From assembly GCA_007745635.1 (NCBI GenBank), contig CP036272.1, positions 4,993,498-5,057,497 of the forward strand: a DNA stretch of 64,000 nt. The letters are read 5' to 3'. Positions within the stretch are counted from its first letter, which is position 1. Each line of letters opens with the position of its first letter. Made by a program: the position numbers and the translations under genes. Origin of the DNA: Stieleria bergensis. GTDB taxonomy: Bacteria; Planctomycetota; Planctomycetia; Pirellulales; Pirellulaceae. The notes below the pieces were generated by a model that was not told the origin of the DNA, did not search any database, and saw only the letters and a list, made by a program, of their open reading frames with translations. This document shows, piece by piece, positions 16,875-25,386 of the stretch.

Positions 16875-19800
16875 ATGAAGAACCTCCTCTTGGCACTGTC
16901 GGTTTGTGTATCCACTGCCGCACTGGGTCACGTCACCGCACTCGCAGATGATGTCGCCAGTGATCCAGAGGCTAGTGATCTCGATGCCAGCGCCATTCAT
17001 TTCAACCGACACATTCGACCGATCCTGTTCGGCAAGTGTGTCATCTGCCATGGCCCCGATGAGAACGAGCGTGCAGCCGGGTTGCGTTTAGACACGTTCG
17101 AAGGTGCCTGTGAAGACATGGGCGGTTACGCGGCCATCGTTCCCGGCAATGCCGAGGACAGCGAAATCATTCTCCGCATCTGCACCGACGACCCTGACGC
17201 GCGGATGCCACCGACTGGCAAAGCAGATCCATTGACCCAGGCAGAGATTGACCTGCTGACCCGCTGGATCAACCAAGGCGCCAAGTACGATGTGCATTGG
17301 TCGTATCAAAAGCCAACCCAGCCGAAGTTGCCTGAGGTCAAACAGAAGGATTGGGCGATCAATGCAATCGATCATTTTACGTTGGCCAAAATGGAAGCCG
17401 CTGGCCTGTCGCCATCACCGATGGCCAACAAACTCGCCCTCGCTCGGCGAGTCGCATTGGACGTTACGGGCCTGCCGCCAACCTGGGAACAAGCCAAGGC
17501 CTTTGCCGAAGACACCCACGAAGACGCCTACGAACGTTACGTCGACCAACTGTTAGCCAGCCCTGCCTTCGGCGAGCGTTGGGCACGGGTCTGGTTGGAC
17601 TTGGCTCGCTACGCTGACTCAGCCGGCTACGCTGATGATCCAGCGCGCACGATTTGGGGTTACCGCGATTATGTGATCCGCTCACTGAACGCGAACAAGC
17701 CCTTTGATCAATTCACCATCGAACAGATCGCTGGCGACTTACTGGACAACCCGACGGAGGAGCAACTGATCGCGACGGCCTTTCACCGCAATACATTGAC
17801 CAACAATGAAGGCGGAACAAACGACGAAGAGTTTCGCAATGTTGCGGTGGTCGATCGCGTGAACACCACCATGGCCGTCTGGATGGGCACCACGATGGCA
17901 TGTGCTCAGTGCCACACGCACAAGTACGACCCCATCACTCAAGAGGAATACTTTCGCTTTTTCGCGTTTTTCAATCAGAGCGAAGACGCGGATCGTCGCA
18001 ATGAAAGCCCGGTGATTGAAGTCTGGTCCCAAGAGCAAAAGCAACGCAAGCAAGCCTTGACGGATGAAATCGCAACGCTTCAGCAGACGCTAAAGACCAC
18101 CACACCAGCAATCGACAAGCAGCGTCAGGCCTGGGTGAAACAAATGCAGACAGCGCCGCAGTGGCGCCCCGCCCAATATGCCGACGTGAGTAGCGGCCGC
18201 GAGCTCCAACACGACGAAGAGGGCTGGATCAAGCCCGCCAAGGACGACACGCTGGAGAACGACACCTACGAGATCACTTTGTCAACGACCAAGGACCACC
18301 CGATCACCGGCCTCCAGCTGCAAACCGGAACCGAGCAGGCTCGCAACTTTGTCCTGTCACAAGTGACGGCCAATTGGAAGCCCCTCCAAGCCTCACCGGT
18401 AACTGCACAATTCGTCCGCGTCACCGTGCCCGGAAAGAACCGCTTTGTTCATCTGGCTGAAATCCAGGTCTTCCAAGGGGACAACAATGTGGCCGTGAAA
18501 GGCAAGGCCAGCCAAAGTTCACAGTATCAAGGCGCCGCAGCCTCGCGTGTGAACGATGGAAACACAAATGGCGACTACAACGCCCAATCGGTCCAACACA
18601 CCGAATCGCAAGACAGCCCTTGGGTGGAGATCGACCTGGGCAAACCGCTGCCCATTGATCGCATTGCTCTTTGGAATCGCACCGATGGTGGCGCTGCGAT
18701 TGCCGACCGAATCAAAGGCTATCAAGTGAGCTTGCTCGATGGCGAACGCAACGAAATCTGGACTCAGTCGCCTGGCACGGTGCCTCAGCCCAGTACGGAA
18801 TTCAGCCTGTCCGGACAACGCGCTGTCGGTATCAGCGTCGCCAGCGCTGACTTCGAACAATCTGGATTCGATGCCGCATCCGTGTTGACGAAGAAGCTCG
18901 ATCCCAACAAGGGTTGGGCGATTGCTGACCAAGTCGGAAAACAACATGAGCTGACCCTGGTGTTGTCTTCCCCGTTGCCTGCAGAGCCAGGGGAACTGCT
19001 CATCACGCTCAAACAGCAATCGAAACACAAGTCTCACCTCCTGGATCATTTTCGATTCTTGGAAACGGAAAACGATGACTTGTCCCGGTGGGCCAAAGTC
19101 CCCTCTGACGTCCGCCGCGTGCTGCTAACTGAAAACGAGTCACTGACCGATGCACAGCAACAGCGACTGGTCGACTATTACTTGTCCATTGCCACTGAAC
19201 TGGATCCGGTTCGAACCTCTTTGCAGAATGCGGAAAAACAACTGGCCGGGCTGCGTGCCATCACCACCGTTCCCGTGATGCGTCAACTGGCTGAAAATCG
19301 ACGTCGCGAGACGAAGATTCAACTGCGTGGCAACTATCAGTCCACCGGCGACGAAGTGCACGAAGGCACGCCAGTTGCGTTTCACAAAATCAAGCAAGCC
19401 AACGCGGATGCCTTGCCAACGCGACTCGATTTAGCCAACTGGTTAGTCGACCCCGAAAACCCGCTGACGGCCCGAGTGATTGTCAATCGTCACTGGGAAC
19501 AGTTGTTCGGGATTGGGATTGTCGAAACCAGCGAAGAGTTTGGATCTCAAGGAGAACCACCATCGCACCCAGGCCTGCTTGACTATCTAGCGGTGGACTT
19601 GCAAGCCAACGGCTGGGACTTAAAACGTTTGATCAAACAAATGGTCCTGTCGGCAACGTATCGCCAAAGCAGCGTGACGAACGCCGATGCGTATGCTGCT
19701 GATCCTGGCAACCGATTGCTGACACGGGGGCCGCGATTCCGTGTCTCGGCGGAAATGGTTCGTGACCAAGCCTTGATGGTTGCTGGCTTGCTTAGCGAGA

Positions 19801-20357
19801 AACAATTTGGTCCTCCCGTCAAACCACCACAACCAAACCTTGGCCTGAAAGCCGCCTTTGGTTCCGGGACCGACTGGAAAACCAGTGGGGGCGAAGACAA
19901 ATACCGAAGAGGACTTTATACGACCTGGCGTCGCAGTAGTCCGTATCCTTCCATGGCTCAGTTTGACGCACCAAACCGGGAAGTTTGTACGGTTCGTCGG
20001 ATCCGCACCAATACACCGTTGCAAGCCTTGGTGACTCTCAATGACCCCGTCTATGTGGAAGCCGCCCAGGCCTTTGCACGCCTGATCCTTGAACAAGACA
20101 GCTCTGATGAAGCACGGATACGCTTCGCCTTTCAGCGAGCACTGATTCGTCCAGCGAGCGACGCTGAAATCGCTTCAATCTTGCGTTTGGTTGAACAAGT
20201 CAAAGTGCATTTCGAAGACAAATCGGACGAGGCAGTGAAACTGGCCACTGCTCCACTTGGAGCATTGCCCGCCGAAGCCGACGTCGTCGAGCATGCTGCC
20301 TGGACGGTGGCTGCCAACGTGATTCTGAACCTCGACGAACTGTTTATGAAACGCTAA
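16875..20357 (+). CDS. Secreted DUF1549/DUF1553 protein with cytochrome-like and F5/8-type C domains
   Basis: Starting at ATG 16875 the protein has 1160 residues and a signal peptide (MKNLLLALSVCVSTAALG). It then shows a planctomycete cytochrome-c-like domain with CVICHGPDENERAAGLRLD (about residues 55-73), DUF1549 (WSYQKP, RRVALDVTGLPPTWEQA, DQLLASPAFGERWARVWLDL) and a second CxxCH, CAQCHTHKYDPITQEEYF (near 341). Residues 505-635 look like a discoidin (F5/8 type C) carbohydrate-binding insertion (VRVTVPGKNRFVHLAEIQVF, WVEIDLGKPLPIDRIALWN). DUF1553 closes it (NPLTARVIVNRHWEQLFG, GDLLDN-type motifs, TPLQALVTLNDPVYVEAAQA). The DUF1501 gene follows 67 nt later; these families commonly pair in planctomycetes. 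A role at the cell surface in polymer binding or oxidation is inferred only. Confidence 0.88.
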   Translation: MKNLLLALSVCVSTAALGHVTALADDVASDPEASDLDASAIHFNRHIRPILFGKCVICHGPDENERAAGLRLDTFEGACEDMGGYAAIVPGNAEDSEIILRICTDDPDARMPPTGKADPLTQAEIDLLTRWINQGAKYDVHWSYQKPTQPKLPEVKQKDWAINAIDHFTLAKMEAAGLSPSPMANKLALARRVALDVTGLPPTWEQAKAFAEDTHEDAYERYVDQLLASPAFGERWARVWLDLARYADSAGYADDPARTIWGYRDYVIRSLNANKPFDQFTIEQIAGDLLDNPTEEQLIATAFHRNTLTNNEGGTNDEEFRNVAVVDRVNTTMAVWMGTTMACAQCHTHKYDPITQEEYFRFFAFFNQSEDADRRNESPVIEVWSQEQKQRKQALTDEIATLQQTLKTTTPAIDKQRQAWVKQMQTAPQWRPAQYADVSSGRELQHDEEGWIKPAKDDTLENDTYEITLSTTKDHPITGLQLQTGTEQARNFVLSQVTANWKPLQASPVTAQFVRVTVPGKNRFVHLAEIQVFQGDNNVAVKGKASQSSQYQGAAASRVNDGNTNGDYNAQSVQHTESQDSPWVEIDLGKPLPIDRIALWNRTDGGAAIADRIKGYQVSLLDGERNEIWTQSPGTVPQPSTEFSLSGQRAVGISVASADFEQSGFDAASVLTKKLDPNKGWAIADQVGKQHELTLVLSSPLPAEPGELLITLKQQSKHKSHLLDHFRFLETENDDLSRWAKVPSDVRRVLLTENESLTDAQQQRLVDYYLSIATELDPVRTSLQNAEKQLAGLRAITTVPVMRQLAENRRRETKIQLRGNYQSTGDEVHEGTPVAFHKIKQANADALPTRLDLANWLVDPENPLTARVIVNRHWEQLFGIGIVETSEEFGSQGEPPSHPGLLDYLAVDLQANGWDLKRLIKQMVLSATYRQSSVTNADAYAADPGNRLLTRGPRFRVSAEMVRDQALMVAGLLSEKQFGPPVKPPQPNLGLKAAFGSGTDWKTSGGEDKYRRGLYTTWRRSSPYPSMAQFDAPNREVCTVRRIRTNTPLQALVTLNDPVYVEAAQAFARLILEQDSSDEARIRFAFQRALIRPASDAEIASILRLVEQVKVHFEDKSDEAVKLATAPLGALPAEADVVEHAAWTVAANVILNLDELFMKR

Positions 20358-20424
20358 TGCCACCGGCCGTTAGCGTGACGATTGATACCAGATCCCCATT
20401 TACTTGATCGACAGGAACTGTTCG

Positions 20425-21900
20425 ATGGACTTCCGAACTTCATTGCTGCAACATCAAACACGACGACACTTTCTAGGCAACGCAGGTGCTGGGATCGGTG
20501 CTGCCGCGCTGGCTTCACTGATTGGCCCGAGGACTGGTGCCAATGCCGAAGAGGGCGCCCGGACAGCGCTGCGACAAGTGGACAATCCACTGGCATCGCG
20601 ACAACCACATTTCCCTGCCAAGGCAAAGCGTGTCATCTATCTGCACATGACAGGTTCACCACCGAACTTGGACATGTTCGATTACAAACCGGAACTGATT
20701 AAACGCAGTGACCAAGAATGCCCCGATGAGTTTTTGGCCGGACGAAAGTTTGCCTTCACCAGTGGCACTCCCAAACTGATGGGATCGCCGCGAAAATGGA
20801 AACAGGTTGGCGAAAATGGCATGTGGATGAGCGATGCGGTGCCTCACTTCCACGAGGTTGCCGATGAAATGTGCCTCGTGCATTCGATGCACACCGATCA
20901 GTTCAACCACGCCCCCGCAGAACTCTTGGTCTACACCGGTTCACCACGCAGCGGTCGTCCCTCGATGGGTTCCTGGGTGACGTATGGCCTGGGGAGTGAG
21001 AACGAAAACCTGCCCGGATTCGTCGTTTTGATCTCCAGTGGCGTCCAGCCCAATGGCGGCAAAAACTCGTTTGGCAGTGGTTTCTTGCCCTCGGTTTACC
21101 AAGGAGTTCAGTGCCGAAGCAAAGGCGACCCGGTGCTCTATTCGTCCGACCCCGCCGGCATGGATCGATCACTCCGCCGCAAAACCCTAGATGCACTTGG
21201 CGAACTCAATCACTTGCAAGCTCAAGAGATGGGGCACCCAGAAACGCTGACTCGCATCAGTCAATTTGAACTGGCATTCCGCATGCAAACGGCTGTCCCC
21301 GAAGTCATGGACATCTCTCAGGAATCGAAAGAGACCCTGGAGGATTACGGTGCCATGCCCGGCGGTTCGTCGCTGGCAAACAATTGCCTGCTCGCTCGCC
21401 GACTGGTCGAATCAGGCGTCCGCTTCGTGCAGCTATTTGACTGGGGCTGGGACTTTCATGGCACCGGCGCTGGCACGGGTTTGACCGATGGACTGACCAA
21501 TAAATGTGCCACGATGGACAAACCCATCGCAGCTCTGATCCGAGACCTAAAACAGCGTGGGCTGTTGGACGAAACCCTGATTGTCTGGGGTGGAGAGTTT
21601 GGCCGCACACCGTTCCGAGAAGGCCGGACAGCCAAAGGCAAGATCCTAGGTCGCGATCACTACCCCGACACCTTTACGATGTGGATGGCCGGCGGAGGAG
21701 TGAAGGGCGGTTACGAATACGGCAACTCCGATGAACTCGGATTCCGTGTCGCCGAAAACCCGGTGCACGTGCATGACCTTCAGGCCACCATCCTGCACCA
21801 ACTTGGCTTCGACCACGAAAAACTAACGCACCGCTTCCAAGGACGTGACTATCGCCTGACCGACGTCCATGGTCACGTCGTCAAAGACTTGCTGAGCTAA
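20425..21900 (+). CDS. DUF1501 protein with Tat signal (sulfatase-like fold)
   Basis: Partner of the preceding DUF1549/1553 gene. The ATG at 20425 follows AGGAACTGTTCG and gives 491 aa; the open frame's extra seven codons are not needed. The N-terminus has a twin-arginine signal, TRRHFLGNAGAGIGAAALAS, which predicts folded export. The body has the DUF1501 landmarks: VIYLHMTGSPPNLDMFDYKP, VHSMHTDQFNHAPAELLVYT, GRPSMGSWVTYGLGSEN, FVQLFDWGWDFHG, and LIVWGGEFGRTPF near the C-terminus. The family is distantly related to alkaline phosphatases and sulfatases, but no member's substrate is settled to my knowledge. Co-transcription with the upstream gene is likely. Confidence 0.88.
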   Translation: MDFRTSLLQHQTRRHFLGNAGAGIGAAALASLIGPRTGANAEEGARTALRQVDNPLASRQPHFPAKAKRVIYLHMTGSPPNLDMFDYKPELIKRSDQECPDEFLAGRKFAFTSGTPKLMGSPRKWKQVGENGMWMSDAVPHFHEVADEMCLVHSMHTDQFNHAPAELLVYTGSPRSGRPSMGSWVTYGLGSENENLPGFVVLISSGVQPNGGKNSFGSGFLPSVYQGVQCRSKGDPVLYSSDPAGMDRSLRRKTLDALGELNHLQAQEMGHPETLTRISQFELAFRMQTAVPEVMDISQESKETLEDYGAMPGGSSLANNCLLARRLVESGVRFVQLFDWGWDFHGTGAGTGLTDGLTNKCATMDKPIAALIRDLKQRGLLDETLIVWGGEFGRTPFREGRTAKGKILGRDHYPDTFTMWMAGGGVKGGYEYGNSDELGFRVAENPVHVHDLQATILHQLGFDHEKLTHRFQGRDYRLTDVHGHVVKDLLS

Positions 21901-21970
21901 AGGATCGCGGCCAAAGAGCACTGTTCTGAACAACGCTGCATCCTGGCTGATGCAGCGTTTTGCTTGGGTT

Positions 21971-22064
21971 CTTCGTCGGGTGCCGAGCTTGCACGCACCA
22001 TTTAACTCGCAGCACACATTGGGCGGAAGTTGCGGGCTTTTTGGTAACACTGGTGCGCGCAAGC
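21971..22064. repeat. Dispersed intergenic repeat with stem, copy 2
   Basis: Second copy of the element at 2471-2513 (21971-22013 here). GCTTGCACGCACCA (21987-22000) can pair with TGGTGCGCGCAAGC (22051-22064) with one mismatch. A further related CACTGGTGCGTGC lies near 22096. It sits between the convergent DUF1501 and CBS genes. Confidence 0.6.
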
Positions 22065-22112
22065 ACGCTTCCTACCTTGGGCCTTTCTGGTGTCACTGGT
22101 GCGTGCTGGGGC

Positions 22113-22634
22113 CTAGCTTTCAGCAACTTCTGTTAGCAGAGCGTCCACGAATTCGAAGGCTCGATAGGGAGTCAAGATGCCCAGCGGCTGGTTGCGTTGA
22201 TCGACCACCGGAATGTGTCGAAACTGAGCGATCTGCTTGATCGCCGTTTGCACACTGTCTGAAAACTTCAAACTGGTCGGACAGGGCGTCATGATGTCCG
22301 CAACCGGTTGCTGACTGATTCGCTCGTATTGCTCCGTTGCACGCTGCAAGATGTCACGCTCGGTCACGATGCCCAAGACCTGATTGGCCTGAACGATCAA
22401 AACGCCCGAGGCATCCGCATCGTACATCAATTCAATCGTGCGACAAATGGTCGTCTCTGGCGAGATATGCAGGAACGGACGAATGCCCATCAGGCCAGTC
22501 TTCGTTTCGCCGATTAATTGATTGAGCGTCGACTGCGCTTGGCCTGGCATGCGTTGCAATGACGGATCATCAATTCGTAATTGACCGGGTGGGTTTGTCA
22601 TGCTGGTCGAACCTGTTTCAGGACTTGCCATCAC
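22113..22634 (-). CDS. CBS-domain protein (downstream of a pair)
   Basis: A 173-residue soluble protein made essentially of two CBS motifs, which bind adenosyl ligands and regulate partner proteins. Signatures include ISPETTICRTIELMYDADAS, GVLIVQANQVLGIVTERDIL, PVADIMTPCPTSLKF and HIPVVDQRNQPLGILTPYRA. The frame begins with GTG at 22632-22634, whose first base is the last base of the upstream gene's TAG stop, a TAGTG junction typical of translational coupling. An ATG follows directly and could be used instead. No catalytic domain is fused. The partner is not identified; the DASS anion transporter 2.7 kb away is one conceivable target. Confidence 0.88.
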   Translation of the reverse strand: MMASPETGSTSMTNPPGQLRIDDPSLQRMPGQAQSTLNQLIGETKTGLMGIRPFLHISPETTICRTIELMYDADASGVLIVQANQVLGIVTERDILQRATEQYERISQQPVADIMTPCPTSLKFSDSVQTAIKQIAQFRHIPVVDQRNQPLGILTPYRAFEFVDALLTEVAES

Positions 22635-23140
22635 TACGCTCCATGCTGAGGAAAATGATACGAACCGGCGTCCAGTTGCTGCGGTGAGGCCTGATTGACT
22701 TGTCGCGAAACTTCAGTGGGCGGGTTTTCAGCGCAGTGCTTGGCAAGGTAGGTTGCCAAACCGCGCTGGCCGGTGACTCCAAACAAACTGCCATCGTCAT
22801 TGGTGACGCAGATAAATCTTGCCTTGGTATCCAAGATCGTCTTCCAAGCCGACTTCACGGTCTGTCGCTTGTCCATACAAATGAAAAGCGGATCGGTAAA
22901 CTGGCTAACCGAGGTTTGGTCCAAACAACTCCCACGCAACAGCATGCTAATCACGCTACGTTCGGTAAAGATGCCGTGGGGACGTTGGTGATCATCGACG
23001 ATCACTGCACAGCCAAGTTCATTCTGTCGCATCATCGCGATCGCAGCACGCGCCAGCGTGTGTGAATCAACGGCGATCGCATTGCGCAAGTCAAGCTGTT
23101 CCAAGCGATCTTCAGAGAGGGCGTGAGAGAAGTCTACCAT
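22634..23140 (-). CDS. CBS-domain protein (upstream of a pair)
   Basis: A 168-residue protein with two CBS motifs: AIAVDSHTLARAAIAMMRQN, CAVIVDDHQRPHGIFTERSV, FTDPLFICMDKRQTVKSAWK and RFICVTNDDGSLFGVTGQRG. It overlaps the next gene by one base and is surely in the same transcript. The two proteins are similar in architecture but clearly diverged, so they may form a heteromeric CBS module. The start is ATG at 23138-23140 (MVDFSHALSED). Confidence 0.87.
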   Translation of the reverse strand: MVDFSHALSEDRLEQLDLRNAIAVDSHTLARAAIAMMRQNELGCAVIVDDHQRPHGIFTERSVISMLLRGSCLDQTSVSQFTDPLFICMDKRQTVKSAWKTILDTKARFICVTNDDGSLFGVTGQRGLATYLAKHCAENPPTEVSRQVNQASPQQLDAGSYHFPQHGA

Positions 23141-23682
23141 CGGCTTTGCCTATTGGATGTTAATCGTTACCCAGCACGATCCGCCAAATCGTTCGGTCCG
23201 GCGAAATGGTGAATCGAGACCATTCACCTCACGCGGAACCCGCTGCTGGCAGGATGAGGGAAGCAGATTGCGGGCCAATCCGAGCCTCTGGACGGACATT
23301 AGCCACAAATCGGGCAGCACCGATTCCAACGCTGTGCAGAGCAAAGCACCATTATCAAGGCTTCCTTCCACATTTGAGGCGGCGTGAGTCACATTAAGGA
23401 TCGAAAAGGTTTTACCAAAAGCTTTTCCACGACGCCTCGCCAGCACGCCTCTGATTCTTCTGCGTGCAAGCTGTGCATAGTTGTTAAGCAGGTGGGACGC
23501 TCACTCCCAGAGTTCGCGCGGCGTCGCAACGAGCGATGTGTGCGTCATCGCACTGTTGACCGTATCCTGCACGCACCGGTTGATGACTGCCCACTCAACA
23601 AACTGACGTTGCCGTGACGCCGCCAGACTTGCTACCCAGCCAGCATGCAAACCGGCTTGACAAACCATCAACGGACTTCGTG
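23141..23682. other. Divergent intergenic region
   Basis: About 540 bp between the CBS pair and the porin, which point away from each other. It must contain both promoters. Short open frames show no recognisable protein. Nothing else was seen. Confidence 0.5.
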
Positions 23683-25275
23683 ATGAATAGGAATGAGGTG
23701 CGCCTCCAGCCAGAACGGACGGGGCTCCCAGCTGATTCCTCCTCGCTGACGACGGGGCATTCAGACGACCGGACCCATCGCGTTTGGTACCGTCCGCAGT
23801 CCAGGACGGGTGGCCTGAGAGCCGTGCTTGGTGTCGGTTTACTGACGCTTGTTCTGATCGCCCGCCCCGCGAATGCCGCCCCTCCGGTCGCCTTGCTGAA
23901 CCCGCCGCTGGAAGACTTCGCAGACGCGGCTGTCGATCATGGTGACTCCGATTCCTTCCTGGAGCCATCGCTGGAACAGCGCGTCAACAGCCTGGAAGCT
24001 GAACTGGAGTTACTGCGTGGACGGGTCCCCCGACCGCAGATCGTCCCCGCGCGGGACTGCGATCAATTTGGCTCCACAGCGTTACCCGATCTCACTCATT
24101 ATGTGTTGTACGACCAAGGCTGGAAGATCAGGCCGTATCAGCCCAAGCAGCATCCCTTTGAACTTGGATTTCAGCTGCATAACCAGTTTCGCTACACCGG
24201 ATTCTGGCATAACGGTGACGAAGCATTCAACTCGGCGGGCGATCCGATTCCCGTGCTTGACCGCAGCACCTTTGACATCAATCGCGGCCGACTGGTGTTC
24301 TTTGGCTATGCCTTCCATCCGGAACTTCAGTATTACGTCAACATTGACTACGGAACGGTCTCGGGTGATTCCATCATGCCCTTGCTAGCCTGGGCATCAT
24401 TACCGCTTGGGGATGCGACGCGTTTCAAGATCGGCATGGGAAAGGTGCCTGGCAACTGGGAATGGCAGCAGACATCTCGGTATACCCTTGGCGCCGACCG
24501 GACGATGGCGACAACTTTCTTTCGTCCGTCGATCACCACTGGCATGTGGGTTGACGGCAAACTGACCCGCGACGTTCACTACACCGCCTTTTTAGGCAAC
24601 GGTCTGAACACGCTGACGTTACGTGCCGGCGAACTGGACAAAGACTTTCTCTATTCGCTGATGACCTGGTGGGAACCGTGGGGAGAATTTGGGGCGGGAT
24701 TCTCGGACATCGACTTCCATGATGCCCCGGTCATTCGCATCGGTCACGCATTGACCAAAACCTCGGTGGACGCCATCAATGATTTGAGCCCGGGCCCCGA
24801 ATCAACGGTTGTCCGCTTGAGTGACGGAACACGGCTGACGACCCCTGGCGCGTTGGGGATGGGAGAAACCGTCAACGCGTTTCAGTGGTGGCTGTACGCT
24901 GCTCACCTGGGTCTCAAGTATCGCGGCTTCAGCCTAGGCGTTGAATACAACTTGCGCTGGATACGAAAAATCACCAGCCAGACGGGCACGCGGCTCACGT
25001 CGCAATTCGATCATGGCGGATTCTTGCAACTGGGGTGCTTTGTCGTGCCCAAGCAACTGGAACTCTTTGGTCGCACCTCGTTTGTCACCGGCGCTCAGGG
25101 ATCGGGCGATGAGTATTCTCTCGGTGGCAACTGGTATCCTTTTGAAGTCCGCAACGTGCGTGCCACGGCAGATGTCACATGGGTCCAAGATTCGCCGGCA
25201 CAGCAATCGCGAACGGGTTACGTTGTGGCGGGCCATGGGCCGCTCTTTCGCCTACAGCTATGGACGATTCATTGA
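23683..25275 (+). CDS. Outer-membrane porin, OprP/OprO-like
   Basis: A 530-residue exported protein resembling phosphate-selective porins. From ATG 23683 there is a long polar N-region, then a hydrophobic signal core AVLGVGLLTLVLIARPANA. A short coiled coil (SLEQRVNSLEAELELLRGR) is typical of trimeric porins of this superfamily. The remainder is a beta-barrel pattern with alternating aromatic strands: HPFELGFQLHNQFRYTGFW, INRGRLVFFGYAFHPELQYY, FKIGMGKVPGNWEWQQ, FRPSITTGMWVDGKL and the final GYVVAGHGPLFRLQLWTIH ending in aromatic/aliphatic residues. The anion symporter follows 111 nt later on the same strand, which suggests an uptake pair. The start is uncertain because the signal core lies unusually far in. 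Confidence 0.78.
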   Translation: MNRNEVRLQPERTGLPADSSSLTTGHSDDRTHRVWYRPQSRTGGLRAVLGVGLLTLVLIARPANAAPPVALLNPPLEDFADAAVDHGDSDSFLEPSLEQRVNSLEAELELLRGRVPRPQIVPARDCDQFGSTALPDLTHYVLYDQGWKIRPYQPKQHPFELGFQLHNQFRYTGFWHNGDEAFNSAGDPIPVLDRSTFDINRGRLVFFGYAFHPELQYYVNIDYGTVSGDSIMPLLAWASLPLGDATRFKIGMGKVPGNWEWQQTSRYTLGADRTMATTFFRPSITTGMWVDGKLTRDVHYTAFLGNGLNTLTLRAGELDKDFLYSLMTWWEPWGEFGAGFSDIDFHDAPVIRIGHALTKTSVDAINDLSPGPESTVVRLSDGTRLTTPGALGMGETVNAFQWWLYAAHLGLKYRGFSLGVEYNLRWIRKITSQTGTRLTSQFDHGGFLQLGCFVVPKQLELFGRTSFVTGAQGSGDEYSLGGNWYPFEVRNVRATADVTWVQDSPAQQSRTGYVVAGHGPLFRLQLWTIH

Positions 25276-25386
25276 CCTAAGGAGCAATCCTTCGTGAAAA
25301 ACTCGCGACACCGGTGACAACAGCGCCGAGCTGGATAAGCTAAACACTTCCCAAGTGTCTCGTTTTGAAGTCTTGAGGTCAGTGAT

